DNA from: Apoderus coryli
Lineage: Eukaryota > Arthropoda > Insecta > Coleoptera > Attelabidae
Length of the DNA: 64,000 nt
Assembly (NCBI GenBank): GCA_911728435.2
Contig: OU452199.1
Location: forward strand, 18,610,860-18,674,859
Reading direction: 5' to 3'
Part shown: positions 22,644-33,812 of the stretch, piece by piece
How the letters are laid out: each line of letters opens with the position of its first letter
Position numbering within the stretch: position 1 is the stretch's first letter
Notes under the pieces: generated by a model
Seen by the model: only the letters and a program-made list of their open reading frames with translations
The model's database searches: none
What the model was told of the DNA's origin: nothing
Translations under genes and position numbers: made by a program

Positions 22644-25496
22644 GGGTAGGATGCTCTAAGAGTGCGCACTTAAGGTTTAATCAGGTGTAAAATCTAAACA
22701 AATTGCGCTAAAAATATATTAATTTTTATTTAAACTTGTTAATACTTTAACAATAAATCAAGTACAGTTTTCAAATCAAACGGCAATACTTTAACAACAA
22801 AAAAAAAAAAACTTAAAAAATTGATTTTGCGCACTCTTATAAACCTGCTTTTTAAGAGTACGCATTTAGGACTGTAAGAGTACGCATGTAATTTTATGCA
22901 CATAAGTCACATATATAAGATCCAATACCCGTGTATGCACTGCACTTTTCATGCCACCATTCAGCACATGATATGCACTCAATCCAGTCCTCTGTAACAG
23001 GTTCTTTAAATGTTTCGTTGCACCCTGGACAGTTCCACTTTTTCATATGAAGCGGAGGTTTTGGCTTCTTTGGAACTGCTTTTCCACTTTTGGCAATCTT
23101 ATTTGCTTGAGTGAGATTCACACCAGATTTCCTTTTTAAATTCTTTCCCAGAAGCGCTTGTGGCGATGGTATATTATCGCCCACGTTTAATTTGACAAGC
23201 CGTTTTGGATTTTTCTTCTCTTCTTCTTCAATCATTTGGTCCTTATATGGGGAGCTGGTGATAATTTCCGATTTTTTGCTTCTACGACTTGTTGATCTTA
23301 CCGCAATTGATTTGGGTAACGGAGAAATTGTTGTTAATTTTATATATGTTGATGATGTTCCAGGAGTGTTCGATAAATCAAATAATGTGGCGGTTTCTGG
23401 CGTTAAAGCAACTTTTTCTTGCAAAGTTGAAGTGATTGCAGATGTTCCAGGAGTGTTTGATAAATCAAATGTGGTGGTTTCTGGCGCTACAACAGCTATT
23501 TCTTGCAATGTTGAAATTATGGCAGATGTGTTGGAAACCACATCTGTAGGCTGACGTACATTGCTTTCAATCTGTAATATCATGGTCGTCGGATCAGATG
23601 TAGGTGTTTCGCTGATTATGGCATCTCTTTCATTGGCATAAATATTTTTCTCAGTAGTAAATTTTTCGAGAACAACGATTGGGATGTCAGGAACGTTAGG
23701 AGCATTTCCAGAGGAGAGATCAGAGTTTTGATGTGCTTTAGTATCAGTTTCAGACGTAGAGATATCAGCAAATTCAAATTGAATGACAGGCGCTTCTACT
23801 CCCGTAGTAATTGTATCTGTAGCTGGATTTTCTCGTTCTGTGACATAAGTGGCCATAAAGTCAGCTTCAGTAAATATTTCATTATTAAAGGGACAAATCC
23901 CTGTCACTTTAAAACCTTCAATCGCATTTGTTATAGTAGCAGCTTTAAAATATGCAGGTGCAAATATTGAAGCAATTTGGTAAACCGTAATTACCCGGCC
24001 TGCGTGGTTTGTCAACCATTTTTCACATTCGTTGGAATAAAACTTTTTTAACGGGCCGAAAAAACACCTGTCAAGTGGCTGCATACGGTGGCTACTATGA
24101 GGAGGAAGTGTTAATGCTATAATGTTATTTTGGCGAAAAAAATCAATTGCTGCAATAGAACAATGGGAAGTGTGGTTATCCATTATCAGCAGGACTGGTT
24201 GTTCCTTTGTTGGCTTAGCATGATCTCTAAAATGTGTGGCATAATCAACAAATAGTTCCCTATTGATGAAACTACTATCGGATACCATTCCAATTGAAGA
24301 TGGCGGAGCTCCATCCAAAAGTTCCGCTTTCATTCTTTTACGTGGATATATAAATACTGGAGGAATATATCGTCCACTGGCACTCATTGCGCATACAACA
24401 CTTACATTGGTTCCCCGTTCAGCACTGGATATTTTATTGACACACCTTTTTCCTTTTGTTGAGAAAACTTTAGGGGGCTTGTTTGGTACAGTGGAAAATC
24501 CCGATTCGTCCATATTATAAATTGCGTGCGGCGGGAATTTATATTTCTGCATTAACTCCCAGAGATTATCGTAAAACCGCTTACACTGTGGTTCATTAAA
24601 CCCAACAGCCCTGGCGAGACTAGTAGCGGTGGGTTGCCTCAAAGTAACATCTTTGTGCCTTTTCAAAAATCCACGCAGCCAGCCTTTGCCCGCCATTTTT
24701 GAAGTTTTATCAAAACGATGTTCTAATTTATTTTTTTCGGCGAATTCAAACGCTAGACTTCTTAGAGCTCTAGAAGTTAATCCGTAAAACATGTTGTCAA
24801 CTGTTTTTATATATATGCACAACTCTTCTTCCATTTCTGATCTTAAAGTTGTATCGAATCTTCCCAGCTTTGTAGCTACAGTAGTTCTTTTTAGCCTCTT
24901 TCTTAATGTGCTTTCTGCCATTCCTAGAGAATTTGCCACGCTTCTCTTACTTTCTCCATTTTCAAGCCTTTTTCTTGCTTCCTCCATAGCCGCCGGTGAG
25001 CATAAAGCACGCTGAGAAGTTCGTTTTCTGCCAGACATTCTGAAACAAAAAAAAATACTTTCTTTTTGGTGTGTATGGTTTGTAAGAGTGCGCGCGTACT
25101 CTTACAAAATAACTGACTGCGCACTCTTACAAAACGAGCTTGTTCTAAAATGCGTCAGTGCTGCCGCTATCTTGGTTAGAAATTGTACACAACGGTATGT
25201 TTTATACGATCACTTGTAGTTTATTGAAGGTATGATAAAATATGGATACGAAATTTTTGAAAACTACAGTTGTATGCAATATCCAAAATGTCAAAAAATA
25301 TTAACAGAACAGACTAAACCATTTAAACTTACCTAATAACGTTATTAACCGTGTTTATTTGCTTAAAATGCACTAGACACATACATGCACTCCACTTAAT
25401 CAGTACGAACTAAAATTTTGTTGTTGTTTGTGAACCGTTCCGAGAATCGACGACTGCGCACTCTTATTGACCGCGCACTCTTAGAGCATCCTACCC
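22644..25496 (-). mobile_element. pogo/Tigger-like DNA transposon, copy 2 (complete)
   Basis: Same 24-bp terminal inverted repeats as copy 1, flanked by TA at 22642-22643 and 25497-25498. Length is 2853 bp, one base longer in an A run just upstream of the transposase start. Orientation matches copy 1. Both ends and the gene are intact, so it may still be mobile. Confidence 0.95.
22894..25038 (-). CDS. pogo/Tigger-like transposase with PHD finger, copy 2
   Basis: 714 aa, uninterrupted, with the same domain order as the copy at 6687-8831: helix-turn-helix, DDE_1 with D177, D287 and D323, internal LSNTPGTS duplication and a C-terminal C4HC3 PHD finger. It differs at five residues: V17A, Q129K, Q434K, G491E and V545L. 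I saw only two silent coding differences. Five replacement to two silent changes is what neutral drift would give, so there is no sign of selection on the protein since the copies split. No catalytic or zinc-binding residue is changed. Confidence 0.93.
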   Translation of the reverse strand: MSGRKRTSQRALCSPAAMEEARKRLENGESKRSVANSLGMAESTLRKRLKRTTVATKLGRFDTTLRSEMEEELCIYIKTVDNMFYGLTSRALRSLAFEFAEKNKLEHRFDKTSKMAGKGWLRGFLKRHKDVTLRQPTATSLARAVGFNEPQCKRFYDNLWELMQKYKFPPHAIYNMDESGFSTVPNKPPKVFSTKGKRCVNKISSAERGTNVSVVCAMSASGRYIPPVFIYPRKRMKAELLDGAPPSSIGMVSDSSFINRELFVDYATHFRDHAKPTKEQPVLLIMDNHTSHCSIAAIDFFRQNNIIALTLPPHSSHRMQPLDRCFFGPLKKFYSNECEKWLTNHAGRVITVYQIASIFAPAYFKAATITNAIEGFKVTGICPFNNEIFTEADFMATYVTERENPATDTITTGVEAPVIQFEFADISTSETDTKAHQNSDLSSGNAPNVPDIPIVVLEKFTTEKNIYANERDAIISETPTSDPTTMILQIESNVRQPTDVVSNTSAIISTLQEIAVVAPETTTFDLSNTPGTSAITSTLQEKVALTPETATLFDLSNTPGTSSTYIKLTTISPLPKSIAVRSTSRRSKKSEIITSSPYKDQMIEEEEKKNPKRLVKLNVGDNIPSPQALLGKNLKRKSGVNLTQANKIAKSGKAVPKKPKPPLHMKKWNCPGCNETFKEPVTEDWIECISCAEWWHEKCSAYTGIGSYICDLCA

Positions 25497-25499
25497 TAT

Positions 25500-26440
25500 G
25501 CTAACGCAGCTGTTTTTTATAGTTGCCAACAAGACCATTAACTTTTAATTATTTAATGTTTAAAGTTCTTTTTGGGTACATAATATAAATTCTTATTTAA
25601 TTGTTGTTATTATCATTATTACAAACACGACTGAAAACATTCTAGTTTTGTATAGATATTATAAATGATGGGAAATTTAGTAGTGTGTGTAGATATTTTC
25701 GGTTACCGTCGCAATTTTGTACATTTTTTTAGATTATTAGGTTTATCTGTTTTTTAGTAGCATTCCAGTTATAGTCAGTAGTAATTCTGACCAGACTAAT
25801 ATAAATATTATTGAGTTTCATATAGAAATGTTCTGTTACGTATTTTATATCACTGCTAAAACAGATCGAGCTATTTTCTTAGCAACTGTGCCGCAGATGT
25901 TGCCGTTCTGTTTAAAATGCCGGCGCATTAGCGGCACGGTTGTCGGTGAGAAAACAGTTCAGTCTGTTTTAGCCCAAAAACTAATAGTGAATACGTATTA
26001 TTCATCGGTGCAATGATTTCATGTATTATTCATTATATTAGTGAATACCGTGTGTGATGTGGGCAAATGATAAAATCAAACCGATTCAACAAATTGTAAC
26101 CACTACGCACTATTCGTTAATTCGCCCGCATTTTTCCAAATTCATTTGCACTGATGAGTAGCCTCTATTCACCATAAGAGAATAATTCTTCAAAATATGT
26201 GAACTTTTCTTCTACTATTAACTGCGATTACGTTTAGTTACAACTTATTCGAGACGTCTACTCACTTGATAATTGTATATTTTGCGACGCTTTAGTCAAA
26301 GAACTTATAAGTAATATTTATTTGGGAGACAAGGAATTATATTTATTTATATTCAATATTTTCTTAGAATGAGTCGCAACTATACATTTACAATTCCTTT
26401 TTAGGTTTATTCCGAAAATACTAAATTTTATTATTTTTAA
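25500..26440. other. Non-coding stretch
   Basis: No supported feature. A slightly GC-richer patch at 25880-25950 contains a short open frame without recognisable motifs. Confidence 0.5.
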
Positions 26441-26442
26441 TA

Positions 26443-26985
26443 ATACACACAAAAAAAAAATTCCTTGATTTAAAGTAAAATATCTTGATTGAAAGAAATC
26501 TTGTCTTTCATATGTGTCGAAGAAATGGTCTTTTAATTTAAGTCCATTGACAATGTACTTAAAGTATGAACCTCATGTTCTAATGCTAATGAAAGTGTAG
26601 ATGGTTACTTTGAAACCTTACTGTGTTAAATTACTACCAAGTGAATGCATTGGTTCAAAGAAATGTTACATTCGGTTAATTGAGAAATGACTTCAATCCT
26701 AATCTAACATTTTCTCCATGTAAATAAAAAAAGTCTTAATTTAAGGAAATAGAATTCTTCATCTGAATACCAAAGTTAATAAATATAAATATAGAATTAT
26801 TTCAATTGTAGTAACACAGTATCTTGAAATGAAACAACATGAGCAACATTTCTTTAATTTAAAGCGTTTGAATATATTAATGTTAATTAAGAAAAATGTT
26901 AGTTTGAGGAACACAGCATTTTGAAATGAAACCAAAATCTTAATTTTGAAACAGATGAACAATAATTCAAAAGCATCGGTTCTTT
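26443..26985 (+). repeat. Degenerate A/T word array, left half
   Basis: Begins ACACACAAAAAAAAAATTCC and continues as loosely repeated words such as TTGATTTAAAG, TCAAAGAAAT, CTTAATTTAAGG and ATTTCTTTAATTTAAAG in both orientations. The right half (28545-28990) ends in the complementary arrangement, TCAAGAGATTTTTTTTTT followed by CTGTGTAC. The two ends are therefore roughly inverted. There is no exact period. Nature unknown. Confidence 0.5.
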
Positions 26986-27213
26986 ACTTTTATTTACTTA
27001 TTTATTTACAAGTATGTATCTAAAATATAAACTATTTGCTTTAAAATATCACAATTATTATTATATACGTATAAACCTGAGATAAACATTTAATTTTGTA
27101 ATAATAACATAAAATTAAAAAAAATTAATAAAAAATATTATCTGTAAATGTAAAGTATTAGCCTTAACCTAGTACAAAAATGAATGTATAAAATACGTAT
27201 TTAAGCCATTACA

Positions 27214-27306
27214 TTACACATTATTTGATGATGGGACAGTAACCGTAGTTGAAATTCTAATTGGCCCAGTGACTGCTTCTTGCTTGTTTAAAGCTTCGTG
27301 TGCAAT
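27214..27306 (-). CDS. Candidate last exon of a minus-strand gene
   Basis: On the minus strand a TTTGTTGTAG acceptor (AG complement at 27307-27308) is followed by 30 open codons, starting IAHEALNKQEAV and ending TVTVPSSNNV, then TAA at 27214-27216. TTTATT words at about 26983-27003, which read AATAAA on the minus strand, could be the polyA signal. The reading phase (0) does not join directly to the exon at 28304-28385, which ends in phase 1, so at least one middle exon is missing or unrecognised, or the two are unrelated. I do not recognise the protein. Confidence 0.4.
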   Translation of the reverse strand: MAHEALNKQEAVTGPIRISTTVTVPSSNNV

Positions 27307-28303
27307 CTACAACAAAGATTAAAATGTGTTTTTTTATTTAAGGCAGATTTAGCGAACGAATAGGAATAACAATTTGTTTAGTGTATAACGATAATCACAA
27401 TCACAACTAGTTAAAATACGTTCTGTCTATTGGTAACTCTCTGAATGTTCAATTATTTTAACTTTTATGATTGTAATTACGACGCACTTACGATATATTC
27501 TCCCGCTTTTTTATGAAAATCCCGTTTGTCATCTTAAAATACGAAAAACTATCCACCCAAATATAATAAAACGAACCCATTTAAATGTTTTTTTTTTTAA
27601 ATTGATTATTTTCCGGCCGATTTACCAATCTAAAGTAGCACATGTTAATGATATTTAAAACTTCCTCGTATTTCACGTACGTGGATAGACTTTGGGAAAA
27701 GGAAGTGTTAAAACATTACTGTGAAGTTTTGCTTCTGATCTTCAGTTGAGGAAAAAATTAAAAATTTAGCTAAAAAAAGTCGTATTTTAAAGATTTCTTT
27801 TTTACTTTTCATATAAGGGCATCGATCTTCAAACCAAAAAAAAAATTCACCTACGGCATATCATTTTCCCCCTAAAATCTACTTTGTCCCGCTTTCTTAA
27901 ATCTATTTTTTTAAGAATCTAGCGTACCTACCTATAGCTACATAAGAACTTACTAAATAGTATTTCAGCCTTTTTACAAAAGTCTATGATATGATTAACT
28001 GGAGTCGCATTTGCATTTCGCTTGAGTAGGGGACTCGAGAATTTTTTTTGGTAAAAGTGCATTTTATGTTGCCAAATTCGTACGACAGCAGCACATGTGT
28101 GAGGTACCTTTAGTGCTATTCCCAAGTTGAAAATAAAGCTTGTAAAAACAATATTTCTACTATTTTTGGTATTTTTTTATATGAATAACATATATTTTAA
28201 AAATTACGTTGATATTGTGGGTTATTTGGACTTTTGCTATATAGGCCAGAAATTAACGAAATGGATGTTAATAAGAAAGTAGAAATTATAGGTATGTACT
28301 TAC

Positions 28304-28385
28304 CTTCAAATGTACGGATTTCCTGGTTAAATCCCCAAGATCTCATCACATCGCTGACACTGAAACTAATTTCCTCCACACTCAT
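28304..28385 (-). CDS. First coding exon, SAM-like N-terminus
   Basis: ATG at 28383-28385, then 27 codons (MSVEEISFSVSDVMRSWGF, then NQEIRTFE) and a consensus donor, GAAG|GTAAGT, at 28302-28304. The SWGF..I.TFE pattern resembles the first helix of SAM-like domains found in many insect proteins. That assignment is tentative. Upstream (28400-28545) is the most GC-rich sequence nearby, with GGAACGGCCGAGG and CGCCCGCCGGCCCGCCCC, fitting a promoter. The rest of the gene is not visible apart from a candidate last exon at 27214-27306. Confidence 0.5.
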
Positions 28386-28544
28386 TGTTAGTACCTAACA
28401 CGCACTCCAAAACTCGGAACGGCCGAGGCACTCGCTACTCCTAATCAACCGCGGTTAGATCACTAACTAAAAAGGGGTATGTTTTGTGTACCTAAATAGC
28501 ATGTTTTTGCTGTAAACAAGTCTAGACGCCCGCCGGCCCGCCCC

Positions 28545-28990
28545 ATTTCTTTAATTTAAGTACATGAATATAAAAATGCTCTGGATTCAAAGAAATATGC
28601 GATAATCGCACTTCATTTAAGGATATGAATATTTTAAATTTAGTTTACAATGATACTAATAAAATGCTCTGGATTCAAAGAAATATGCGATAATCGTACT
28701 ACATTTAAGGATATGAATATTTTAAATTCAGTTAACAATGATAATAATTTCTTTTATTTAAGGTACATGTTTGTTATTATTTTAAAGATGGAGATAATCT
28801 ATCTGAAATTAAATGTATTTAAGCCAAATTCGTTTCTTTACATTTAGAGGTGGAAATGAAGAATTCGATGCATTGAATTAATTATTTTCATGTGATTAAT
28901 TCAGTGTAATGTTTTTACTTTAAATATTTATTATTTTACATTAATAAAATCAAAATAAAGAAATTCATGTACTGAAGTCAAGAGATTTTT
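28545..28990 (+). repeat. Degenerate A/T word array, right half, with 88-bp tandem pair
   Basis: Same word vocabulary as 26443-26985. It contains a clear two-copy tandem duplication, 28573-28660 and 28661-28748, each starting AAAATGCTCTGGATTCAAAG, with a few substitutions between copies. It ends at a T10 run followed by CTGTGTAC. Confidence 0.65.
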
Positions 28991-28999
28991 TTTTTCTGT

Positions 29000-30655
29000 G
29001 TACTGTGTCAAATTTAGTCATAGTCTCAGAGATACTAATTATTAATATGCAGTAATGTTGTAACTTTAATAAAAGTAATTAATCATGATCTATTAGAAAA
29101 AAGGATGACGACATTATATAGTAACAAAGTCCCTTACATCTATATATACGTCTAGCGCTACTTAATTTCGCCGGTAATGAAGGCATACAAAACGTAAACA
29201 TATTTGACTAATGACTTTTTCTGAATAAAAGCTAGATAATTACATTGTTTTTCCAAGCAAATGATGGTTAGTAATAACCAGTCTGTAAGTAAATTACTTA
29301 CCTACCTCGTTCAAAGAAATACTTAAAATTTATTGATGTTTTAAAAACGTTCAATAATTTAGAACTAATTTTACCTGGTCATTCTTTAAATATTATATAA
29401 TAATAAATGTTTATTAGAAAATAAATATGTTTTCGTCTTGTTCATTATTACTAATAGCTACCTAAATAAAATATAATAAACAAGTGTGTAAAAACAAAAT
29501 TATCTTATAACTAGGTATGTGACTCCAAATTGGTCGTAATTTAAATTTATTTCTTATAAAGATTAGTAAAATTTGATATAACTTACTAGTGTCGTCAAAC
29601 TTTTATATTAACAATCAACCTGTATTAAATTTGTTGATATATTATTGTTTTTAAAATTATCGGTTTTTCTATAGAAACATTTTAGTTTCGAAAATCTTTC
29701 AATTCCGCCTGTATCAATTAATTCAGTTTCTATTATTAAAACTGGTAATTTTAACATGGATGGTTATTTTCTCAATTAACAAATTATATACAGGGTGATT
29801 AAAAAAGTAACTAAGTACATGAACTACATTCTATATGAGCTACTTCCTACACCAAAGAAAATATCTATCACTGTGTGTATATAATATATAAAATTAGAAA
29901 AAACTGAAAACAGGTTGGTTAGGAAAATGTAATATTTTATCACTCCTAATCAATGTCGAAAAAAATTGTGAATAATGTATAAAAAATTACTATATATATA
30001 TATATTGTACAGCTAGTCATAGTAAAAATACGCTTATAAAGTATAATAAAACGTGTTACTGTTTTTATAGAATGAATTGTTGTTTTATTTATTTCATACA
30101 ATATTATACCTTGACACGTACCTAAAAACATATAGTGAATATGATAATACCTACAATTTTTCGAACAATAATAAAATTAAACAATCATACAACATTTTTC
30201 TTTAGTATATAATATTTTATTGCCTTATCAAAGGAAAGTTAAGTATATAGCGTATTGTTTTTTGTTATTAAACTGAATCTTACAATAATATTTGGAATTC
30301 TTTTATTATTTTCAAGTCAAAGTAAATTAAAAGGGAGGAGAGAGAGAATTAGAATGGGTAAAATACAATACGCAATAAATAGTATATCATGTGGTAGTTG
30401 GATGTGAACCAACTATATAAGAAGCCTTATTTAATTGCTTATTTTTACTTTGTTTTCTCAAAACCTTGTGTCGTTGTTTCACATGAATTTTTATTTTAAG
30501 TCTTTATTTACGCAGCATATATATATTTTACTTAATTTTCATTCAAGCCTCTTTATTTTGCAACTAATTAAAAGGTAAGTATATCTTTCAATTAATTAAT
30601 TAAAAACTTATAAAATTAATAAAGTGAAAATATTTTTGGAAAACATTTCCACATA
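29000..30655. other. AT-rich stretch with an isolated transposon-like end
   Basis: Mostly featureless. At about 29789 there is TATACAGGGTGATTAAAAAA, resembling a Tc1/mariner terminus, but no partner end was found. Confidence 0.45.
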
Positions 30656-30834
30656 TAATATACAGGATGTTTCAAAATGACGCGGCAATATTTATGGGGA
30701 TGATTTTTCAGGTCATTTTATCAAAAAAAGTTCCCATAAACATACGTCCGGTTTTTTTTTTAATTAATTCAAATATCTCCCTACCGAATTCTTTGAAATT
30801 TGGCAGCGTTGTTGCCAGAAATAGGGAGGTTATA

Positions 30835-32090
30835 CAGGATGATTCATTATGGTTGCAACAAACGAAAACTGGAGATTCCTGAAAACAAGCATTTTTTGCC
30901 ATTGAACCCATCTCCGCAAATGTTTGTGTGTCCAAATTTAGTGTTAAAATTATTTGTTCATTGGCGTAGATATAGGGGGCATTTGGGTAAATTTTACATA
31001 TAAATTAATTAAAAACATCTTTGACAAGCTTCATTATTTTAAATGATTACTTTTTTAAAAAGAGCAACTGATAAGCTACAAAAAAGTTAATTACGTCGAT
31101 GTTGTGGTTTCTACCATTTTTATGGAAACCGATAAATTGCAAGTTAATGGTAGATTTAAATCAAAATAACGTTTACCAGAAAATAATAAATAAAAATAAA
31201 AAATCAAAGTTGCCGTGGAAAACCTAATAATAACATATTTCTTAACAACAAATTTTAAGGCCTATCAGTACAACTAAAAATTTAACAATAAAAAAACTAA
31301 ACTCGAAATTAAAATAAGAAAATTTATAACAACTGTTCAAATTGCCCTTCATTGACAGTAATGCACAATATACATCTTTCAACTAATGAATTTGGAGCTC
31401 TAATAAGGATATTATGATCGTTTTGTATTTCCCTATAGCAACTCTCTCCAGTAGTTGGTTTTCATTTATAATTGGTACACTGTAAACCAATTGTTCCATG
31501 TACACCCATAAAAAGAAGTCGAGTTTATATCATTAATTCTCAATTTATCGGTTTCCATAAAAATGGTAGAAATCACAACATCGACGTAATTAACTTTTTT
31601 GTAGCTTATAAGTTGCTCTTTTTAAAAAAGTAATAATTTAAAATAATGAAACTTGCCAAAGCTCTCTTTAATTAATTTATGTGTAATATTTACCCAAATG
31701 CCTCCTATATCTACGCCAACGAAGAGTTAATGAAAGCCAAAATAATGCAGAATATCGGTCTGGTTCTACTGAATTAGACTGAGGTCCTGCTAAATTAAAG
31801 AAAATCCCTAGGTAAAACCAGTCATTTTGTCCGCTATGCCACGAATTTATTTTTCATTTATAATTACGGACACAAATTAATTTTATAATATTTTAGGTTA
31901 TCGGTCCCCAAATGCGTGTAAAATTTTGTCAAAATCGGTTAGCTAGATTTTGAGAAATGAACAAAAAAGTTAATTTGACCACTAAATTTGGACACCCTGT
32001 ATCTCGATAACGAAGCATTTGCACAAAATGCTTATATTACAGTCAGGAATCTCCAGTTTCCGTTTGTTGCAACTGTAATGAATCACCCTG
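30835..32090 (-). mobile_element. Decayed DD41D-type element nested in another
   Basis: Ends are CAGGATGATTCATTA (30835) and TAATGAATCACCCTG (32090), flanked by TA. The arms share GTTGCAACAAACG, AACTGGAGATTCCTGA and a longer inner block around GTAATTAACTTTTTTGTAGC with GGTAGAAATCACAACATCGA. The right arm is longer than the left, so one side has lost sequence. The centre holds a transposase C-terminus (31324-31510). Confidence 0.75.
31324..31510 (-). pseudogene. Transposase C-terminal fragment (inner element)
   Basis: On the minus strand MEQLVYSVPIINENQLLERV, then a frameshift, then SLVERCILCITVNEGQFEQLL and a stop at 31324-31326. The GGHFEQLL-type ending and the VYxxPI.....L..RV segment are the usual C-terminus of insect DD41D-type transposases. 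All catalytic motifs are gone. Confidence 0.75.
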
Positions 32091-32145
32091 TATAGTCCTA
32101 ACTAGATCAAAACTATTAAGTCCGAAGTGGCGTTAGGGAAGCAAC

Positions 32146-32500
32146 CTAATACAAAAACTGTTGAAAGTGACCACCTCTAGCTCAGATACATGAATCCAAT
32201 CTTCTCCTTATTGACTGGCGAACTTTCTCAAAATACCAGGGTCGCTTATAACGAATTACACCCAGCAATAATGCGATTCCTTGGGTCCTCAACATTTTCC
32301 ACAGGAGTAGTAAACTAAGAACTTTAGGTGGGCTACATGAAAATATCCAGTGGGTTTAACTCCGGGGATCGTGCAGGCCCTAAGTGAGGTCCACCTGGGT
32401 CACTGAAATACTGGTAGTTTTTTTGGCGGGAGATGTCCACATGTTCAAACACCTCTCGGTCATGTACCTGATGGCGCCGAGTGTGATTGGATGGGTAAAA
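32146..32500 (-). pseudogene. Transposase C-terminal half (outer element)
   Basis: On the minus strand: IRYMTERCLNMW, then GPARSPELNPLDIFM around the third catalytic Asp, NVEDPRNRIIAGCNS, and an ending ARGGHFQQFLY with a stop at 32146-32148. Several stops and frameshifts break it. A 79-codon open frame (32380-32619) covers the upstream edge but its first half is not transposase-like. Confidence 0.75.
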
Positions 32501-33074
32501 GGTGCTTCTGGTTGAGTGGGTAGACTGTTTATGTCAAGACTAGATAGTCGTGGGTGCTGGCGGCTGGCAGTGGAAGACCGTGGTTTGGATTCCACGCTAA
32601 ATTGTAGGTCCAAACTCATAAAATAAAATAACTAAAAAAGATGGCTGTATTACCTTAGTTGTAAAGGCCAATAATAGAGAAAAAAAAATAGGTAGATCAT
32701 ATATTTCAACCAGTCACATTAGTTGAAACAATGGAAAGATATTCTTCAGACTCAGTTATATTAAGGTAGGTATGAATGGAAATATTATATATACTGAGTT
32801 TTTTTTTGTACAACGAATGTGCAACAACTAAGTTAGGTTAAGTGAAAATATCTGATATTTTAATTTGAAATTCACTATTACTATGGACAACTTATATTTG
32901 ATCTTCTTTTGTTTTGGATTTGTGTGTAGATTTCCCTGTAATTTCGTCATCTTTATATTTCTGAAGTTAAAAAAAAAACGCTTATATTACGAACATTTTC
33001 AACGACTTAAACAATTTAAAATATTATTTGAATAAAAGGCGTCTACTCCACAAAATGATTTATATATATACGTT

Positions 33075-33150
33075 CAAATTTCTTGATTTTAGCTGCCAGA
33101 CATGTTTCGGACTACACGTCCATCATCAGTGGCTTAAAGAACTTGTACAA
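33075..33150 (-). ncRNA. Candidate hammerhead ribozyme C, best preserved
   Basis: Minus strand: CUGAUGA (33123-33129), extra U, stem II GGAC/GUCC with a five-base loop, GAAAC (33104-33108), short ACAUGU stem III, predicted cleavage after the C opposite 33099 in a GUC triplet. Stem I pairs GCCA (33130-33133) with UGGC (33095-33098), followed by an internal loop and a possible outer helix of UUCUU with AAGAA. All core positions match the hammerhead consensus except the extra U. Activity is untested. Confidence 0.65.
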
Positions 33151-33744
33151 TGTTGTTAGATGTGAGGGTCATACTTCATACAGAATTAACAGAGAGATTT
33201 TTACATGGATTTTTGATTTAAACGTCTATACATATCATTTTGTTGGAAAAATTTGGTTGTTAAATTGATAAAATAAAAATTAAAATATAATCAAGAACAT
33301 TTGCTTATTTTTGTGGCTAGTAATCTTAGTTTTCCTTTTTTCTCATCGTCAAGGAAAACAATTTAGATTGAAATAAATTGGTAAGAGCCCACAACAGTGC
33401 GGCCGTTTAAGAATTACAAAAAAACGATTTTTTTTTTTGTAATTCTTAAACGGCCGCACTGTTGTGGGCTCTTACCAATTTATTTCAATCTAAATTGTTT
33501 TCCTTGACGATGAGAAAAAAGAAAAAAGGAAAAAAAAAAAAAGGAAAACTAAGATTACTAGCCACAAAAATTAGCAAATGTTCAACAATTTGATTATATT
33601 TTAATTTTTATTTTATTTTATCAATTTAACAACCAAATTTTTCCAACAAAATGATATGTATAGACGTTTAAATCAAAAATCCATGTAAAAATCTCTCTGT
33701 TAATTCTGTATGAAGTATGACCCTCACATCTAACAACATTGTAC

Positions 33745-33812
33745 AAGTTCTTTAAGCCACTGATGATGGACGTGTAGTCCGAAACATGTCTGTCAGCTAA
33801 AATCAAGAAATT
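33745..33812 (+). ncRNA. Candidate hammerhead ribozyme D
   Basis: Mirror copy of core C: CUGAUGA 33760-33766, extra U 33767, GGAC 33768-33771 with GUCC 33777-33780, GAAAC 33781-33785, predicted cleavage after C33790. Stem I has one mismatch (UGUC against GCCA), so it should be weaker than core C. Confidence 0.6.

Larger units (their letters stand above)
30661..32620 (-). mobile_element. Decayed DD41D-type element, outer of a nested pair
   Basis: The left end is TACAGGATGTTTCAAAATGA at 30661. At 30833 it is split by another element (30835-32090), and it resumes at about 32093 with the C-terminal part of a transposase on the minus strand. The order end, then C-terminus, then upstream coding sequence is consistent once the inner element is set aside. 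The far end was not found. Confidence 0.65.

Noticed and set aside
25828..26016. 62-codon frame in a GC-richer patch
   Set aside because: No motif, no promoter or polyA context, and too short to support.
27928..28125. 65-codon minus-strand frame as a middle exon of the split gene
   Set aside because: Its edges lack convincing splice sites and the phase could not be reconciled with the neighbouring exons.
33083..33806. Two identical-looking 61-codon frames, one on each strand
   Set aside because: They are mirror images produced by the palindrome and begin inside the ribozyme-like core. No protein family matches.
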